Shown in pieces: positions 1 through 7,884 of a DNA stretch of 64,000 nt (the first letter of the stretch is position 1; each line of letters starts with the position of its first letter). The position numbers were made by a program, and so were the translations under genes. The stretch is taken from assembly GCA_934757255.1 (NCBI GenBank), contig CAKVLL010000003.1, forward strand, positions 43,647 through 107,646, given 5' to 3'. The DNA is from an uncultured Candidatus Melainabacteria bacterium (GTDB lineage Bacteria; Cyanobacteriota; Vampirovibrionia; Gastranaerophilales; Gastranaerophilaceae). A model generated the notes under the pieces. It worked only from the letters and a program-made list of their open reading frames with translations. It was not told the origin of the DNA and did not search any database.

Positions 1-287
1 TCATCGGCAAATACTTCGGCTTTAACTAACGCATCCGCAATAGCCTGCATATAGCCCATTAAATCGCTTCTAAAATTCTTTTCTTTATAGAATATACATT
101 TCAGATTGCAAGGCATGTCTATGGGCTTGCTAGTGGGCTTAGTTTCATGAATAAATGTGCATACTTGCTTTTCAAATTCTTTATATTGTTTACTAGGTAA
201 TAATAAGGTTCTTCCATTCTTTAATGTAACGATGCTAGAATGGTTTTTCTTAGTACGTGGCTTTACTGGTATTGTAAATTTAATCAT
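1..287 (-). CDS. RusA-like Holliday junction resolvase, 3' part missing
   Basis: This reading frame starts at the ATG at 287, behind a good ribosome binding site (GGAGAGG), and runs off the left edge after 95 codons. It begins MIKFTIPVKPRTKKNHS, the N-terminal pattern of RusA-family endonucleases. Near the edge it reads RSDLMGYMQAIADALVKAEV followed by FADD, corresponding to the D-x-DN-x-K...DAL...DD metal-binding region of RusA. RusA cuts four-way junctions in phage recombination and replication intermediates. It is the last visible gene of the leftward early operon, 32 bases behind the helicase. The catalytic C-terminal end cannot be inspected. Confidence 0.75.
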   Translation of the reverse strand, partial: MIKFTIPVKPRTKKNHSSIVTLKNGRTLLLPSKQYKEFEKQVCTFIHETKPTSKPIDMPCNLKCIFYKEKNFRSDLMGYMQAIADALVKAEVFAD

Positions 288-319
288 ATCCTCTCCTTTG
301 TGGTAGAGGTTATGTGCGA

Positions 320-1567
320 TTATATTTTTATTCGTTCTGTTATTTTCTGATACATTCCATTGAATATTAGCGGTATTGTAATATTTGCAGTACCATGTCT
401 GTTTTTTGCGACTATAAAGTTCATATCTTCAGGATTTTTAGAGTCGTCAAAACAGAAGTCTCTATGAACAAAAAGTATCATATCTGCATCCTGCTCAATT
501 TTTCCGCTATCTCTTAGGTCAGATATTCTAGGCTTTTTATCATCTCGGTCTTGTATGTTTCTGTTTAATTGGTGCAATGCTATAAAAGGTTTTTTAGTTA
601 GCATTGCTGTTAGTTTGATAGTTCTTGATATATCAGAAAATTTCTCATAGCTTGCTTTATTGCTAAAACTGTCAATTAAGCCTAAGTAGTCAATAAAAAC
701 AATATCTGAATTAGATTTCATCTCAATTGCTTTTATGGTTTCTATGCCTACTGTTTGGTCTTTAAATATTCTGATAGGCATATTTTTTAGACTTTTAGCA
801 CCTTCCATATATGCTTTTTTGTCTTTTTCTGATAGTTCAAATGTTCTGAATTTACTGGCATTAACTTCAGCAATGGAACATATAATCCTTTGTTGTAGCT
901 GTTCTCTCGGCATTTCTAAGCTGAATATATCAACTTTTTTACCTTGGCTTGCAATCCCTATTGCTAAGTTAAGAAGCATACAGGTTTTGCCACAACCGGG
1001 TGTAGCAGCTAAAACAACCATATCCCCTGATTGAAATGAACCAATAACCTTATTAATAGAAGGGTACTGGGTAAATACAGCTTTTTCTTTTCTTATATCA
1101 TAATCTGATATTGCATCTTCTGCGTGATAAGAAACATCGACCATATCAGTTTCTAGCGCATATTCTTGTTCCTCATCTACAATCTTCAAGAAATCAGCTT
1201 TGCTTTCTGCTTTTTTATAGCATTCAACAAAGTATTCTTTTTGAATTTTCTTAATCCAATAGTCAATTGTGCCTGCTGTCGTAGCATAATCATATAAATC
1301 TACTACATAACCATCTAATTTTGCTTCTAGTCCTGCTATAAGTCTAACTTTATCTACAAATTGTTTAGTGCCTATTAATTCAGAGTCTTCTGTTTTGCAT
1401 AAATCTTTGATGATTTCATATATAGTTCTTACACTTTTGCAGAAAATCATCTTAGACGGTACATACCTAAAGACTCTTTTAGCAACATACAAATCCAAGA
1501 ATGGTTTTTCGGCATATAGAAGTGTTGATATCAGAGTTGCTTCATTGTATTCGTAATCAATCTCCAT
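320..1567 (-). CDS. Replicative DNA helicase, DnaB family
   Basis: The 415-aa protein has the RecA-like ATPase core of DnaB helicases. Walker A is AATPGCGKT at about residues 187-195, followed by the SLEM segment, a FIDYLGLI Walker B strand, the HQLNR motif and the DLRDSGKIEQDADMI segment with the conserved arginine/glutamate area. The first ~150 residues are helical and divergent from the bacterial DnaB N-domain. It should unwind the phage replication fork. It overlaps the upstream DnaD-like gene by 11 bases, so the two are translationally coupled, a usual initiator/helicase pairing in phages. Confidence 0.93.
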   Translation of the reverse strand: MEIDYEYNEATLISTLLYAEKPFLDLYVAKRVFRYVPSKMIFCKSVRTIYEIIKDLCKTEDSELIGTKQFVDKVRLIAGLEAKLDGYVVDLYDYATTAGTIDYWIKKIQKEYFVECYKKAESKADFLKIVDEEQEYALETDMVDVSYHAEDAISDYDIRKEKAVFTQYPSINKVIGSFQSGDMVVLAATPGCGKTCMLLNLAIGIASQGKKVDIFSLEMPREQLQQRIICSIAEVNASKFRTFELSEKDKKAYMEGAKSLKNMPIRIFKDQTVGIETIKAIEMKSNSDIVFIDYLGLIDSFSNKASYEKFSDISRTIKLTAMLTKKPFIALHQLNRNIQDRDDKKPRISDLRDSGKIEQDADMILFVHRDFCFDDSKNPEDMNFIVAKNRHGTANITIPLIFNGMYQKITERIKI

Positions 1568-2237
1568 TTGTTTCTCCTAGCCAATCCTCAAAAGATTTGT
1601 ATCTTATAGTTGGTTCATTCGATTTTGGTTTATTACTAGGATTAGATTGATAGTTGTTTCTTTCCCAAGTCCTAACACAAGCTTGCCAATCCTTCATACT
1701 TGTTTTACCAACTTTCCAACCATTACTTTGGTAGTGGTTTATAAAACGAACAGGGTCAACAAGATTATTTCTTTCCTTGCAATATCTTTCAACTTCTTCT
1801 AGTGTTGGTGGTACAAATTTTAATTCGCCTATATAATCTATATTATTTACTTTCTTATATACTATATTATTATGTAAACTTTGTTTAACGGTACCGTTAA
1901 ACTTTGTTTCATCCACCGTTAAACTTTGTTTACTACCTGTAAACTTTGTTTCATTAATTTTATAAGTGCAATATTTAACACTTCCACGATGAACTTCTTG
2001 TTTTACTATTAGATTTTTATCCAAAAGGCTTTTGAGATTTTTAATAACACCTTGTCTTGTAGAATTCGTCCATTCAGAAAGGTATTGTAAGCTACCATTG
2101 AATTCTTGCTCTGATGTTTGAGAAAATCCATATATGATAGCGTAAATCAATAACTCATTCCCTTTTAATCCTAATTCATCAACCATCCAACCTTGGATAG
2201 TTACGTAGTTTTTGTAATTAACTAATCTATCCCCCAT
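1557..2237 (-). CDS. DnaD-like phage replication initiator
   Basis: The N-terminal ~90 residues form a winged-helix type domain (NELLIYAIIYGFSQ, then QYLSEWTNSTRQGVIKNLKS) as in phage replisome organisers. A basic, low-complexity linker follows. The C-terminus has the pattern RFINHYQSNGWKVGKT followed by MKDWQACVRTWE, typical of DnaD-like helicase-loading domains. It probably recognises the phage origin and recruits the helicase encoded by the overlapping downstream gene. The DNA encoding the linker contains short repeats of the sequence for KFTGSKQSL/KFNGTVKQSL, so the linker may have grown by duplication. Confidence 0.75.
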   Translation of the reverse strand: MGDRLVNYKNYVTIQGWMVDELGLKGNELLIYAIIYGFSQTSEQEFNGSLQYLSEWTNSTRQGVIKNLKSLLDKNLIVKQEVHRGSVKYCTYKINETKFTGSKQSLTVDETKFNGTVKQSLHNNIVYKKVNNIDYIGELKFVPPTLEEVERYCKERNNLVDPVRFINHYQSNGWKVGKTSMKDWQACVRTWERNNYQSNPSNKPKSNEPTIRYKSFEDWLGETNGD

Positions 2238-2250
2238 CTCTTACCCTCTA

Positions 2251-2463
2251 CTAAATTATGAAGTGATAAATGCTTATCAGTCCTAATCTCATTGCCTTTA
2301 CTACTGCCATTGCCTTGTTATGCACTTGCAATTTCTTGAACAGAGCCACCCAGTAATTTCTTACTGTGGTGGGTGCTAAGTTCAGTTGATTTGCTGTGTC
2401 GGCATCTGACCAACAGGCTCTCATTAAAATATCAAATTCTCTCTTAGTCAGTTTTGTTGCCAT
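2251..2463 (-). CDS. Stand-alone LuxR/GerE-type HTH protein
   Basis: This 70-aa protein is almost entirely a GerE-type helix-turn-helix: LTKREFDILMRACWSDADTA, then NQLNLAPTTVRNYWVALFKK, and LQVHNKAMAVVKAMRLGLI. That is the C-terminal DNA-binding domain of LuxR/NarL regulators without any sensor or receiver domain. Its start codon shares one base with the stop codon of ssb. It could regulate early phage genes or read host signalling promoters. The target is unknown. Confidence 0.75.
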   Translation of the reverse strand: MATKLTKREFDILMRACWSDADTANQLNLAPTTVRNYWVALFKKLQVHNKAMAVVKAMRLGLISIYHFII

Positions 2464-2834
2464 TATTTTTCATCCCAAGGTAAATCTTCGTTTTCTACTA
2501 CAAATTCTTTTCTGTCTTTGTCAAAAGCCACTTTTGAATAAGAATTCGCTATGAATTGCGTTTTAGTAACTTCAACACCTTCTTTGTTTTTGTACTTATT
2601 AACGCTAATTCTGCCTTCAAGATAAACGCTGTCTTTTTTCTTGATTTCATCAGCAAATTTACCTGCCATATCGCCAAATAAAGTCACTTCTACAGAGTCG
2701 TAAAGACCTTTACCTTCTTTATCTCTACCAAGATAAATACCTAGTAATACTTTAGTGATAAAGCCACCTTTTTCTGTTGCTCTTGTGTCAATGTAATTGG
2801 CATTTCCAATTAATTCAAATTTGTTGCTATTCAT
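2463..2834 (-). CDS. ssb: Single-stranded DNA-binding protein
   Basis: A 123-aa protein with the OB-fold pattern of bacterial SSB: an N-terminal strand with NANYIDTRATEKGGFITKVL, central VYLEGRISVNKYKNKEG, and a short acidic tail ending DLPWDEK in place of the classic DDDIPF. The tail is the usual docking site for partner proteins. It lies between the YqaJ exonuclease (8-base overlap) and the small LuxR-type gene, and belongs to the recombination/replication block. Confidence 0.88.
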   Translation of the reverse strand: MNSNKFELIGNANYIDTRATEKGGFITKVLLGIYLGRDKEGKGLYDSVEVTLFGDMAGKFADEIKKKDSVYLEGRISVNKYKNKEGVEVTKTQFIANSYSKVAFDKDRKEFVVENEDLPWDEK

Positions 2835-3462
2835 TTTTACTCCTTTCAGCTATAAGCTTTTTGTCTAATATATCTTTCTGCGATATCAGCTTTTCTTTTG
2901 CTTCTTGCAATGCTTGCGCTAAGGCTACCTGTGTGCCTAAATCGGCATGTATTCTCTTTGTGTAATAGCAAGGGTTAAAATTGGGATTAAATGCGAAGAA
3001 ATCGCACCAAGCGCGTTTAGAAACATACATCTGCATTTGCATTTGGTCTAAGTATTCTTTATCAATCTTTTCATCTAAGATTAATTGAAGAAATCTATTG
3101 TCATTAGGATTTTTGATTTCTAATAGCCCATCTTCATTTACTAATCCATCAGGAGAGCATCCTTCAAACTCATCTGTTTCTATAAATCCTACTTGTTTTA
3201 CTTTGTTTCCTGTTTCCAGTTCATATACTGCCCTTGCTTTAGCTTCATAGTCATTTCCTCTTTGCATATTAGAGTTCTTGTATTTGTCAGAGTATTCTTC
3301 ATAATTGCCGGAAGAATAGTAATCTGCTAACATCTGTTTGATTAGAGTTTGAACACCTCTACCTCTTGCTAAGATTGTACTGGCATGGCTTGCAGTGAAT
3401 TTAAGTTTTCTGACATCTTGCCATTCTTTAGTGCCTTGTTTAATATCGTTATGAACTATCAC
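2827..3462 (-). CDS. YqaJ/lambda-type recombination exonuclease
   Basis: The 211-aa protein begins with QGTKEWQDVRKLKFTASHAS, the conserved start of YqaJ-type viral recombinases. It continues with GNDYEAKARAVYELETGNKV, CSPDGLV and LLEIKNP, which supply the metal-binding Glu, Asp and Glu-x-Lys of the lambda exonuclease fold. It resects double-strand ends for the annealing protein encoded directly upstream, with a 4-base start/stop overlap. The two form a Red-like recombination pair. Confidence 0.88.
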   Translation of the reverse strand: MIVHNDIKQGTKEWQDVRKLKFTASHASTILARGRGVQTLIKQMLADYYSSGNYEEYSDKYKNSNMQRGNDYEAKARAVYELETGNKVKQVGFIETDEFEGCSPDGLVNEDGLLEIKNPNDNRFLQLILDEKIDKEYLDQMQMQMYVSKRAWCDFFAFNPNFNPCYYTKRIHADLGTQVALAQALQEAKEKLISQKDILDKKLIAERSKNE

Positions 3463-4106
3463 GCTACTTTACCTCGTAATTCATTACCTTTAGCTGTTAT
3501 GAGGTCTAGCAGGTTACTGTTAGCTACAATTTCGCTTTTGTAGTCTGTATAAAGCTTTTTAAGTTCAGCTTCTGTTTTGCATCCTCTGATAATTGCAGAT
3601 AATGATTTTCTTTTTTCTTCTTTTTTGGCTTCTGCTTCTTCTGTTGTTTCAGCAATTTTTTCAGGCAAATCTTCACCTGCATAGATATAAAGTCCTACAC
3701 CGTACATTGCAATATTTTTGGCTAAGCAACGCATAATTGCTTTGTTTACGTCGAACATAGATGCACTTTCAACAGTTTTAGTGCCATACTTCGTAGTGTA
3801 CTCATAAGGTTCTGTTTTCATTGCTTTGTTGTTGCTATCCATTACAGGTAGCCACATTTCAAGTTCTTGACCTTCACCATCCCTTACTCTTGTGCATACC
3901 ATATATCCTATATCGTCATACATGTAAGGCACTAAGTGGTCGTCTTTTGAAAACTTTACGATTTCATAATCACCATTCGGATATGTTTTCTTGAATTCAG
4001 CCCAAGCATACACCCAAGAAAGATAATCTAAGGTTGTTTTACCATTCTCACGTTTTTCTTTTTTGTCATTAACATTAAGTGCTAACAGTTCTTCAAATTT
4101 ACCCAT
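3459..4106 (-). CDS. DUF1071-type single-strand annealing protein
   Basis: The 215-aa protein carries TTLDYLSWVYAWAEFKKTYP, then GYMVCTRVRDGEGQELEMWL and PVMDSNNKAM, and VNKAIMRCLAKNIAMYGVGL. This is the pattern of the DUF1071 (Sak3-like) annealing proteins of phage recombination systems. It would anneal the single strands made by the exonuclease encoded next. The charged C-terminal ~50 residues are probably helical and variable. The family name is from pattern recognition. Confidence 0.8.
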   Translation of the reverse strand: MGKFEELLALNVNDKKEKRENGKTTLDYLSWVYAWAEFKKTYPNGDYEIVKFSKDDHLVPYMYDDIGYMVCTRVRDGEGQELEMWLPVMDSNNKAMKTEPYEYTTKYGTKTVESASMFDVNKAIMRCLAKNIAMYGVGLYIYAGEDLPEKIAETTEEAEAKKEEKRKSLSAIIRGCKTEAELKKLYTDYKSEIVANSNLLDLITAKGNELRGKVA

Positions 4107-4115
4107 TGTACTCTC

Positions 4116-4823
4116 CTATATTCTTTTTTCGGCTAATCTTGTATTGAAGTTGTAAATATCTCTAAGCATCACAGTAAACTCTTCTTGAGTCCTGCAATTG
4201 TATGCTAAGGTTGGATATTTGCTTGCTTTTTCAAGCATTGTTTTCCATTCAAAACCTTTAAGTGTGCTTAGATTAACAAGCGCAATACACATTTTACTTG
4301 TAATCTTCAACCTTAAATATTTAGCCAATACTGAAAATTTTTCATAGAATTTATTAGCTTTTATTTCTTCATCTATTTTGAACGATAAAGAGCCATCTTT
4401 AATTTTTTGACTTAAATGTCCGTTTGTACAAACTCTATAACCCATTACAAGGACTGTTGTTAGATTGCAGTTTAAATCCTTTGCAATGCGTCTTAATCTC
4501 AAATAATTAGGGTTTCTATCCTTTTCACAGTAATAATTAACATAGTCTTCCATAGTCCAACGCTTTTGAGTTATGTTCAAATCAATGATTGAACTATATG
4601 AACTACTTTGTACTTCAAAAGGAATTTCCATACCCATTTCTTTAAGCGCAATAAACCTATGCTGACCGTCATAAATTTCATAATCATCATTTACAAGAAT
4701 TGGATTACCGATGTAACCATTCTTTGTGATACTTTCTTTAAGCCTATTAACGTGTCTTCTGTCAATAGTTTTTCTGTTGAACCCAAGCAGTTTAAAACGC
4801 TCGTAATCTTTTGTCGTTTCCAT
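4116..4823 (-). CDS. ParB/Srx-like domain protein
   Basis: A 235-aa protein whose first ~100 residues match the ParB N-terminal nuclease/CTPase-like domain: RLKESITKNGYIGNPILVND followed by YEIYDGQHRFIALKEMGMEI. The rest is helical with a possible HTH (LRRIAKDLNCNLTTVLVMGY). Such phage proteins act as DNA-binding or modification factors and are not necessarily partition proteins. It lies about 1.1 kb downstream of the end of the E1-like gene in the same operon. Plasmid PRTRC cassettes also pair a ParB-related and a ThiF-related gene. Confidence 0.75.
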   Translation of the reverse strand: METTKDYERFKLLGFNRKTIDRRHVNRLKESITKNGYIGNPILVNDDYEIYDGQHRFIALKEMGMEIPFEVQSSSYSSIIDLNITQKRWTMEDYVNYYCEKDRNPNYLRLRRIAKDLNCNLTTVLVMGYRVCTNGHLSQKIKDGSLSFKIDEEIKANKFYEKFSVLAKYLRLKITSKMCIALVNLSTLKGFEWKTMLEKASKYPTLAYNCRTQEEFTVMLRDIYNFNTRLAEKRI

Positions 4824-4825
4824 AA

Positions 4826-4981
4826 TTAATTCCTTTTATTTATTTTTTTTCTTTTTTCAACTTCGGCGTTAAATTGTTTCATTAATTCTTTATCGCCGTA
4901 AGTCTCGTAATAAGCTCGTTTTAACTCTATAACAATATGATTAAGAAATTTAATTACAGATAGTATAAAATTTTCAATCAT
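4826..4981 (-). CDS. Small phage protein, 51 aa, unknown
   Basis: A short frame beginning MIENFILSVIKFLNH behind a clear GAGGT ribosome binding site. It ends two bases before the start of the ParB-domain gene, so it also supplies that gene's upstream region. An N-terminal hydrophobic/amphipathic helix is followed by a highly charged lysine-rich tail. No function is recognised. Confidence 0.55.
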   Translation of the reverse strand: MIENFILSVIKFLNHIVIELKRAYYETYGDKELMKQFNAEVEKRKKINKRN

Positions 4982-5045
4982 ATTTACCTCATAATTAATT
5001 TGTAATATATTGCCTTCTATCTCTCAATCTATTTGATAAGAACAG

Positions 5046-5261
5046 TTAAGCATTGTCAGTATAAAATACTACGTCTGTTATAGACTCATATTTTTCTAAA
5101 TACTCTTGTTCACGTCTTGAGAGAAAGTTAGAGAAATTTTTCAGAGCGTCCTCACGTTTAACACTATATTCGTCTTTGTATTCTTCTTCATTTACATAGA
5201 ACAGCAAAGACTCATATTCGTTTTTAGTTAGAGGTATTTTTATCATTATTTGTGTACTCAT
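5046..5261 (-). CDS. Small acidic phage protein, 71 aa, unknown
   Basis: The protein starts MSTQIMIKIPLTKNEYES and is rich in Glu, Tyr and Lys with predicted helices. The ribosome binding site (GGGAGATACTTAAAA) lies inside the end of the preceding gene, which it overlaps by 38 bases. It sits among short early genes and no family is recognised. Confidence 0.55.
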   Translation of the reverse strand: MSTQIMIKIPLTKNEYESLLFYVNEEEYKDEYSVKREDALKNFSNFLSRREQEYLEKYESITDVVFYTDNA

Positions 5262-5370
5262 TTTTAAGTATCTCCCGTTTTTCTTTTTCGGTTAATTCGC
5301 CAAAAGAAAAGTATGTCAAATGTTCGACATACTTTCCATTGGAATAATAACCTGTATCTACAATTGTCAT
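5224..5370 (-). CDS. Small phage protein, 48 aa, unknown
   Basis: A frame beginning MTIVDTGYYSNGKYVEHL at the ATG at 5370 with an upstream AAAGGA. It ends TNNDKNTSN inside the start of the next gene. Gene overlap on both sides and a proper ribosome binding site support it as real. No function is recognised. Confidence 0.5.
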   Translation of the reverse strand: MTIVDTGYYSNGKYVEHLTYFSFGELTEKEKREILKNEYTNNDKNTSN

Positions 5371-5372
5371 AG

Positions 5373-5531
5373 TTATTCATCCTTTCGTTTTGTAAGATGA
5401 TAGAAGCCACACAGAGGGCAGAAATAGACTCTTTGGTTATATTTCCTTGCCCTCTGCTCTGCCTTGTTATAATCTCTGAATTTAGACTTTCTAAGACAGC
5501 TTCTAAACATGTTAAATGCGTTGTATTTCAT
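5373..5531 (-). CDS. Small zinc-finger-like phage protein, 52 aa
   Basis: The very basic protein starts MKYNAFNMFRSCLRKSKFRD and ends with VYFCPLCGFYHLTKRKDE. The FCPLCG...H segment is a half zinc knuckle seen in many small phage proteins. The gene fits tightly between its neighbours, with its stop 3 bases before the next start. It is probably nucleic-acid binding, by inference from charge and the knuckle only. Confidence 0.6.
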   Translation of the reverse strand: MKYNAFNMFRSCLRKSKFRDYNKAEQRARKYNQRVYFCPLCGFYHLTKRKDE

Positions 5532-5532
5532 A

Positions 5533-5844
5533 TCAACATCTCACTAAGTTATAGCATTTTTCGAGTTGTTGAATTCGTTCTAATCGTTGTTCTATAAGCA
5601 CTTTTAAGAATTGTAATTGATTTATATTACCGACAATTTCAAAGTTAAGAATAAAGCCGTCTGTACAAAAAGGTTCATAATCGTAAACAACATAGCTGTT
5701 GTATTTACTTTGCCAAGCTTTTTCTTTGATTGAGCAAGTGCTTTCCTCTACCATTGCTTCAATCACATCGTGTTTAGCAGGCGTAACAGCGACTATAAGG
5801 CTGTTACCTACTATTTCTATGCCTTCTTTTTGTTTTGTGTCCAT
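5533..5844 (-). CDS. Hypothetical early phage protein, 103 aa
   Basis: Begins MDTKQKEGIEIVGNSL with an AGGAG binding site. It has alternating beta-type segments (LIVAVTPAKHDVIEAMV, SYVVYDYEPF, GFILNFEIVG) and ends in a helix (QLQFLKVLIEQRLERIQQLE). The gene lies directly downstream of the E1-like gene and a 33-aa frame in the same transcript, so it could serve the ubiquitin-like module. It lacks the HPN or catalytic-Cys pattern expected of an E2. Confidence 0.6.
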   Translation of the reverse strand: MDTKQKEGIEIVGNSLIVAVTPAKHDVIEAMVEESTCSIKEKAWQSKYNSYVVYDYEPFCTDGFILNFEIVGNINQLQFLKVLIEQRLERIQQLEKCYNLVRC

Positions 5845-5853
5845 ATTAAACTC

Positions 5854-5955
5854 CTATATGCATCCATATTGTTCCATTTCAAATTCAACTTGGTCGATAT
5901 AGTCTTGTTGTTCTTTATCTTCCAAGTCTTTGTCATATTCTTTTTCTTTATCCAT
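5854..5955 (-). CDS. Very small acidic protein, 33 aa
   Basis: A short frame from the ATG at 5955 with an upstream AAAGGTG site. It begins MDKEKEYDKDLEDKEQQD and ends EMEQYGCI. It fills the gap between the E1-like gene and the 103-aa gene exactly. It is strongly acidic and helical; function unknown, and it could be a spacer peptide. Confidence 0.4.
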   Translation of the reverse strand: MDKEKEYDKDLEDKEQQDYIDQVEFEMEQYGCI

Positions 5956-5957
5956 AT

Positions 5958-7538
5958 CTACACCTTTATCACAACGCTTGTAGGGATTACGTCTGTTTGT
6001 GCTTCTATATGAGTAAACGGCTTATCATTACTATTTTCGATTTCTCTAATAGCAGAGAAAATAAAGCTTGAAGCATATTTATAGATATCAATGAAGTTTT
6101 CTCGAACGCAAGAACTTTCTTCTTTTATTTCAATTTTAGGTTGCGACTTTTGGAATTGTTCCCAAATGGCATTTCTGCAATTTTCGCTACTACAACCACT
6201 ACGACAAGGAGAAGGTTTATCTTTTTTAAAGTATTTTTCCCAAGCTAATAGACAATTTGAATGGAAATAATTTTTACTATTCCAGAATTCCATCAATTCT
6301 TTTTTGGTTGTTATGAATTTTCTTTTTTCTTCAAAAGCTTCTATATCTGCTGATAATAAGTTTCTGTAATATTTAACTTGTTTTTCATCTTGCAAATCAA
6401 CAAAGTAAATACTGCAAGAATAGTCTAAGTATCTTAAGTCAATTAAATACCTTGCTTCAAAAGATGTAATGCATTTATCTAACAATTCCATTCGGCATTC
6501 TAAGTTATCAAAACCACTTACTACATATTTTGACTTGCAATACTGTAAAGCTACTTTTCTGAAATCTAGCCCATAGAGTTGAATATTTGCATCTTTTATT
6601 TCAAGTATTTTGCGTCTTGAACCTCTAATTTTTAAAGCGTTTATATCATCTTTTGTATACCATTGATTGCGCAAATTCTTTTCTTCAACTGTATCAAAAT
6701 CAATCAAAAGATAGTTTTTGAAGTATGTGCTTCTTGCTACTTGGTCAAGTATACCAGTACCTGCCGAACCTAAACCGATTACAGTAAAGTCATATTCGGA
6801 TTTTGGTATTTTAGATATCAAATCTTGGCATTCTTCATGTGTAATAATCGGATAGTAAGTGCTGATATTATTTTTTTCTTTTTCATAATCAGTTTCTTTT
6901 ATATTTGTATAGTATTCATTTTTTTTAAACTTTACAGCTATTTCATTTTTATCAGGAATTGATGTTTCTCTAAGTTTTCCAGTTATATATTCTGCGCCAA
7001 GATTACTGTTAAGTCTTGTCAAAAGTTCTACAGTTGAAGTATTATTTTTTAATTTTCTGTCGGTATTATCTTTTATTACGTAATCATATTCTTCATTTAT
7101 AACACTATAAACAGTTTGATAAGGAGAGTCTGAATTTTGCCCCATCATTTGACCTTTAAGGATTTTTTCTATACCTTTTGTATTGCAAATATTATATCCG
7201 TGTATAGGACTGCAAAAATCTTGATAGTAATATTTTAATAATTTTTTATTGTCTAATTGTATATCACCATCATAAATTCCCTCTGATAGATTTACATGAC
7301 TTAAGAAACCGTGTAATTTATATTTTTTGCCATTGTATTCAAAAGAGTTTATGCATCTTGAATTACCAGAAGAACCATCAAAACCTAGAAAAAGTAAATC
7401 TTCTATGGTTTGTTTCCTTTTTGTAATTACATTTGTCCAACAGGTTTTATCAACATATACAATTTTAAATGCGTTAGTATTGCTATTTATTTCTTCTACA
7501 ACTTTTAAAAGTTCTTCTCTTTCAGTTGCGTTCATCAT
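5958..7538 (-). CDS. E1/ThiF-family activating enzyme for a ubiquitin-like protein
   Basis: The 526-aa protein has an E1/MoeB/ThiF Rossmann domain in its second half. The nucleotide loop is VIGLGSAGTG (254-262). LLIDFDTVEEKNLRNQ follows (277-292), giving the D-x-D and N-x-R-x-Q positions that bind ATP-Mg. Basic KIRGSRRK is at 303-310 and the conserved DN-x3-R at D344-R349. A cysteine cluster CRSGCSSENC (445-454) could hold the thioester Cys or zinc. The first ~240 residues are not recognised and make it about twice the length of ThiF. It should adenylate the C-terminal Gly of the ubiquitin-like protein encoded just upstream, behind a terminator. Confidence 0.85.
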   Translation of the reverse strand: MMNATEREELLKVVEEINSNTNAFKIVYVDKTCWTNVITKRKQTIEDLLFLGFDGSSGNSRCINSFEYNGKKYKLHGFLSHVNLSEGIYDGDIQLDNKKLLKYYYQDFCSPIHGYNICNTKGIEKILKGQMMGQNSDSPYQTVYSVINEEYDYVIKDNTDRKLKNNTSTVELLTRLNSNLGAEYITGKLRETSIPDKNEIAVKFKKNEYYTNIKETDYEKEKNNISTYYPIITHEECQDLISKIPKSEYDFTVIGLGSAGTGILDQVARSTYFKNYLLIDFDTVEEKNLRNQWYTKDDINALKIRGSRRKILEIKDANIQLYGLDFRKVALQYCKSKYVVSGFDNLECRMELLDKCITSFEARYLIDLRYLDYSCSIYFVDLQDEKQVKYYRNLLSADIEAFEEKRKFITTKKELMEFWNSKNYFHSNCLLAWEKYFKKDKPSPCRSGCSSENCRNAIWEQFQKSQPKIEIKEESSCVRENFIDIYKYASSFIFSAIREIENSNDKPFTHIEAQTDVIPTSVVIKV

Positions 7539-7556
7539 ATTTCCTTTCTTACAAAT

Positions 7557-7588
7557 AAAAGAGGGAAAGAATGAACCTTCCCTCTTTT
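7557..7588 (-). terminator. Terminator/attenuator between Ubl and E1 genes
   Basis: Read leftward, AAAAGAGGGAA pairs with TTTCCCTCTTTT around a short loop and is followed by ATTT. It lies 25 bases after the ubiquitin-like stop codon and 18 bases before the E1 start, leaving no room for a separate promoter. It should let only part of the transcripts through, so the modifier is made in excess of its activating enzyme. Confidence 0.75.
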
Positions 7589-7612
7589 AACTACTATCTT
7601 TACTTTAATAAA

Positions 7613-7870
7613 CTAACCGTTTTTCTTAGGTGTTGATGTGAAGTATTTACCATCTTCTTCAAATACGTCATTACTTCTCATTACATCACCATCTTCATTA
7701 ACGATTTTTACATCATCCAAGTCGTGAGCATCTTTGAATTCTTTTACAGTCATACCGGCTTCAATTGTGTAATTTTGAATACCTGACAATGTAATCAATT
7801 CAATTTTTACTTCTTCTGCTTCATTTGCTTCGTTTTCTAATGCATCGTTTACTCTGTTGAAATCTACCAT
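7613..7870 (-). CDS. Ubiquitin-like beta-grasp protein ending in Gly
   Basis: An 85-aa acidic protein. After ~20 leader residues it shows the beta-grasp order: strand VKIELITLS, strand NYTIEAG, helix MTVKEFKDAHDL, strand VKIVNEDG, and a last strand KYFTST before the tail PKKNG. Small size, acidic surface and a free C-terminal Gly fit ThiS/MoaD/ubiquitin-like modifiers, especially those encoded beside JAMM and E1 genes. Only one Gly is present, so no processing is needed before activation. It lies 14 bases after the JAMM gene in the same transcript. The fold is inferred from pattern and context. Confidence 0.72.
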   Translation of the reverse strand: MVDFNRVNDALENEANEAEEVKIELITLSGIQNYTIEAGMTVKEFKDAHDLDDVKIVNEDGDVMRSNDVFEEDGKYFTSTPKKNG

Positions 7871-7884
7871 TTCACATTCCTTTC

